Origin: Deltaproteobacteria bacterium
GTDB taxonomy: Bacteria > JAUYMQ01
NCBI GenBank assembly: GCA_030698575.1
Contig: JAUYMQ010000574.1
Span: forward strand, 1 to 7,236
DNA length: 7,236 nucleotides
Direction: 5' to 3'
Shown: positions 6,427-7,236 of the stretch, piece by piece
Position numbering within the stretch: the first letter of the stretch is position 1
Layout: every line of letters starts with the position of its first letter
Position numbers and translations under genes: made by a program
The notes under the pieces: model-generated
Database searches by the model: none
What the model was told of the DNA's origin: nothing
The model's input: the letters and a program-made list of their open reading frames with translations, nothing else

Positions 6427-6459
6427 GATGGGAGTCTTTACGCCCCCGGTCGCGAAACC

Positions 6460-6489
6460 ATACTAGGGCGGCGATCCGGCGGGTGTCAA
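6460..6489 (-). promoter_or_regulatory. Sigma70-like promoter for the zinc-ribbon/peroxiredoxin operon
   Basis: On the minus strand a perfect -35 TTGACA (complement of 6484-6489) is followed after 18 bp by TAGTAT (complement of 6460-6465, 4 of 6 matches to TATAAT). Transcription would start near 6453, about 70 nt before the zinc-ribbon start codon. Position, orientation and an exact -35 in GC-rich DNA make this a credible promoter. Confidence 0.65.
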
Positions 6490-6528
6490 CGGACGAATGC
6501 CCCGCGCCGTGCGAACAACCGCTCTCTC

Positions 6529-6557
6529 TTGACACTTCGGCCGGTGCTGGCCATCAT
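6529..6557 (+). promoter_or_regulatory. Sigma70-like promoter for the ion transporter gene
   Basis: A perfect -35 TTGACA (6529-6534) is followed after the optimal 17 bp by CATCAT (6552-6557, 4 of 6 matches). Transcription would start near 6564, about 80 nt before the transporter ATG. It is back to back with the minus-strand promoter; the two -35 boxes are 39 bp apart. The remainder of the 6384-6643 spacer shows no gene and no clear operator palindrome. Confidence 0.6.
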
Positions 6558-6643
6558 CCCTGCCTCGCATGAACGGGCGGTTTCCGAGGGGGGAGGGCCA
6601 GGCCCGGAGGCGCGGATGAATCCTCTCCCTGGAGACGGGCGGC

Positions 6644-7236
6644 ATGTCGGATTTCTACATTGCGACCGCTATCTTCATCGCGGTCTACGTCTTCATCGTC
6701 ATCGAGAAGTGGCACAAGACAGTGATCGCCCTCGCAGGGGCGAGCCTGGTCCTGTTCTTCAAGATCGTCTCGCAGCACGAGGCGTTCCAGACGGTGGAGT
6801 TCGGTGTCGACTGGAACGTGATCATCCTGCTCGTCAGCATGATGATCATCATCAGTATCATGCGGGAGACCGGGGCATTTCAGTGGACCGCCATCAAGAG
6901 CGCCAAGCTGGCCAAGGCCCGTCCCTTCCGGATCATGATAATCCTGTGCGCCGTGACCGCGGTGCTGAGCGCCCTCCTCGATAACGTCACGACGGTTCTT
7001 CTTCTGGCGCCGGTGACCATCCTCCTTGCGACGCAGCTAGAGATCGATCCCGTCCCCTTCCTGATCGCCGAGGCGCTCTCGTCGAACATCGGCGGCACGG
7101 CCACTCTCATCGGCGATCCTCCCAACATCATGATCGCCAGCCGCGCGCAGCTGACTTTCAACCAGTTCCTGTTCAATCTTGGACCCATCATCGTCGTGAT
7201 CCTCATCGTTTTCATGCTTACGCTTCGCCTGATCTG
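6644..7236 (+). CDS. ArsB/NhaD-type ion transporter, N-terminal part
   Basis: The first 197 residues are present; the frame is open to the window edge and family members are usually above 400 residues, so more than half is missing. It is a multipass inner-membrane permease of the ArsB/NhaD (ion transporter) superfamily, which also includes the human P protein OCA2. Hydrophobic segments fall near 5-20, 27-42, 57-73, 97-130, 136-160 and 178-197. Diagnostic motifs are LSALLDNVTTVLLLAPVT (108-125) and SNIGGTATLIGDPPNIMI (147-164), the conserved substrate-site loops. ATG 6644 is preceded by GGAG (6631-6634) at workable spacing and by a sigma70-like promoter. Sodium/proton exchange, arsenite export or organic-anion transport are all found in the superfamily; no ars genes or citrate genes are visible to decide. 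The gene is divergent from the peroxiredoxin operon. Confidence 0.9.
   Translation, partial: MSDFYIATAIFIAVYVFIVIEKWHKTVIALAGASLVLFFKIVSQHEAFQTVEFGVDWNVIILLVSMMIIISIMRETGAFQWTAIKSAKLAKARPFRIMIILCAVTAVLSALLDNVTTVLLLAPVTILLATQLEIDPVPFLIAEALSSNIGGTATLIGDPPNIMIASRAQLTFNQFLFNLGPIIVVILIVFMLTLRLI

Noticed and set aside
6382-6984. Plus-strand frame of 200 codons across the divergent promoter region
   Set aside because: It overlaps both promoters and the transporter in another frame; the transporter frame has family motifs.
1-7236. Defence island, phage, insertion sequence, CRISPR array, or tRNA/rRNA gene
   Set aside because: No transposase, integrase, nuclease, direct-repeat array or structured RNA gene was recognised; nearly all the sequence is accounted for by conserved metabolic, membrane and redox genes.

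Overview
This is a 7.2 kb stretch of GC-rich bacterial chromosome. Gene density and gene content look like an ordinary environmental, Gram-negative-type bacterium. The sequence alone does not fix a phylum. No mobile element, CRISPR array, rRNA or tRNA gene was seen, and there is no sign of recent transfer beyond one low-complexity gene tail.

Layout, left to right. Positions 1-158 form a leader with a perfect TetR-type palindrome (14-31) ahead of a complete thiolase gene (159-1307, +), which ends in a strong intrinsic terminator (1334-1374). Next, on the same strand, come a short Ppx/GppA-type phosphatase (1477-2412), an acyl-CoA dehydrogenase (2496-3662) and a 610-residue membrane protein (3726-5558). 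The membrane protein joins a GT-C/TMTC-like multipass region to a C-terminal TPR array. Its end meets a convergent minus-strand pair: a 2-Cys peroxiredoxin of the BCP/PrxQ type (6053 down to 5592), preceded in the same transcript by a 100-residue protein with a zinc-ribbon head and an extremely acidic tail (6383 down to 6081). A 260-bp spacer (6384-6643) holds two back-to-back sigma70-like promoters. One drives the minus-strand pair. The other drives an ArsB/NhaD-type ion transporter (6644 onward, +) that runs off the right edge.

How the genes fit together. The thiolase and the acyl-CoA dehydrogenase are both acyl-CoA degradation enzymes, and the palindrome before the thiolase is the kind of site TetR-family fatty-acid regulators bind. 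They are separated by a terminator and the phosphatase gene, so shared regulation is not shown. The peroxiredoxin and the acidic zinc-ribbon protein appear co-transcribed, which hints at a redox or stress link for the latter.

No complete new multi-gene system is evident. The least ordinary items are the acidic zinc-ribbon protein with its trinucleotide-like coding repeat, the bacterial TMTC-like TPR protein, and the compact divergent promoter region.
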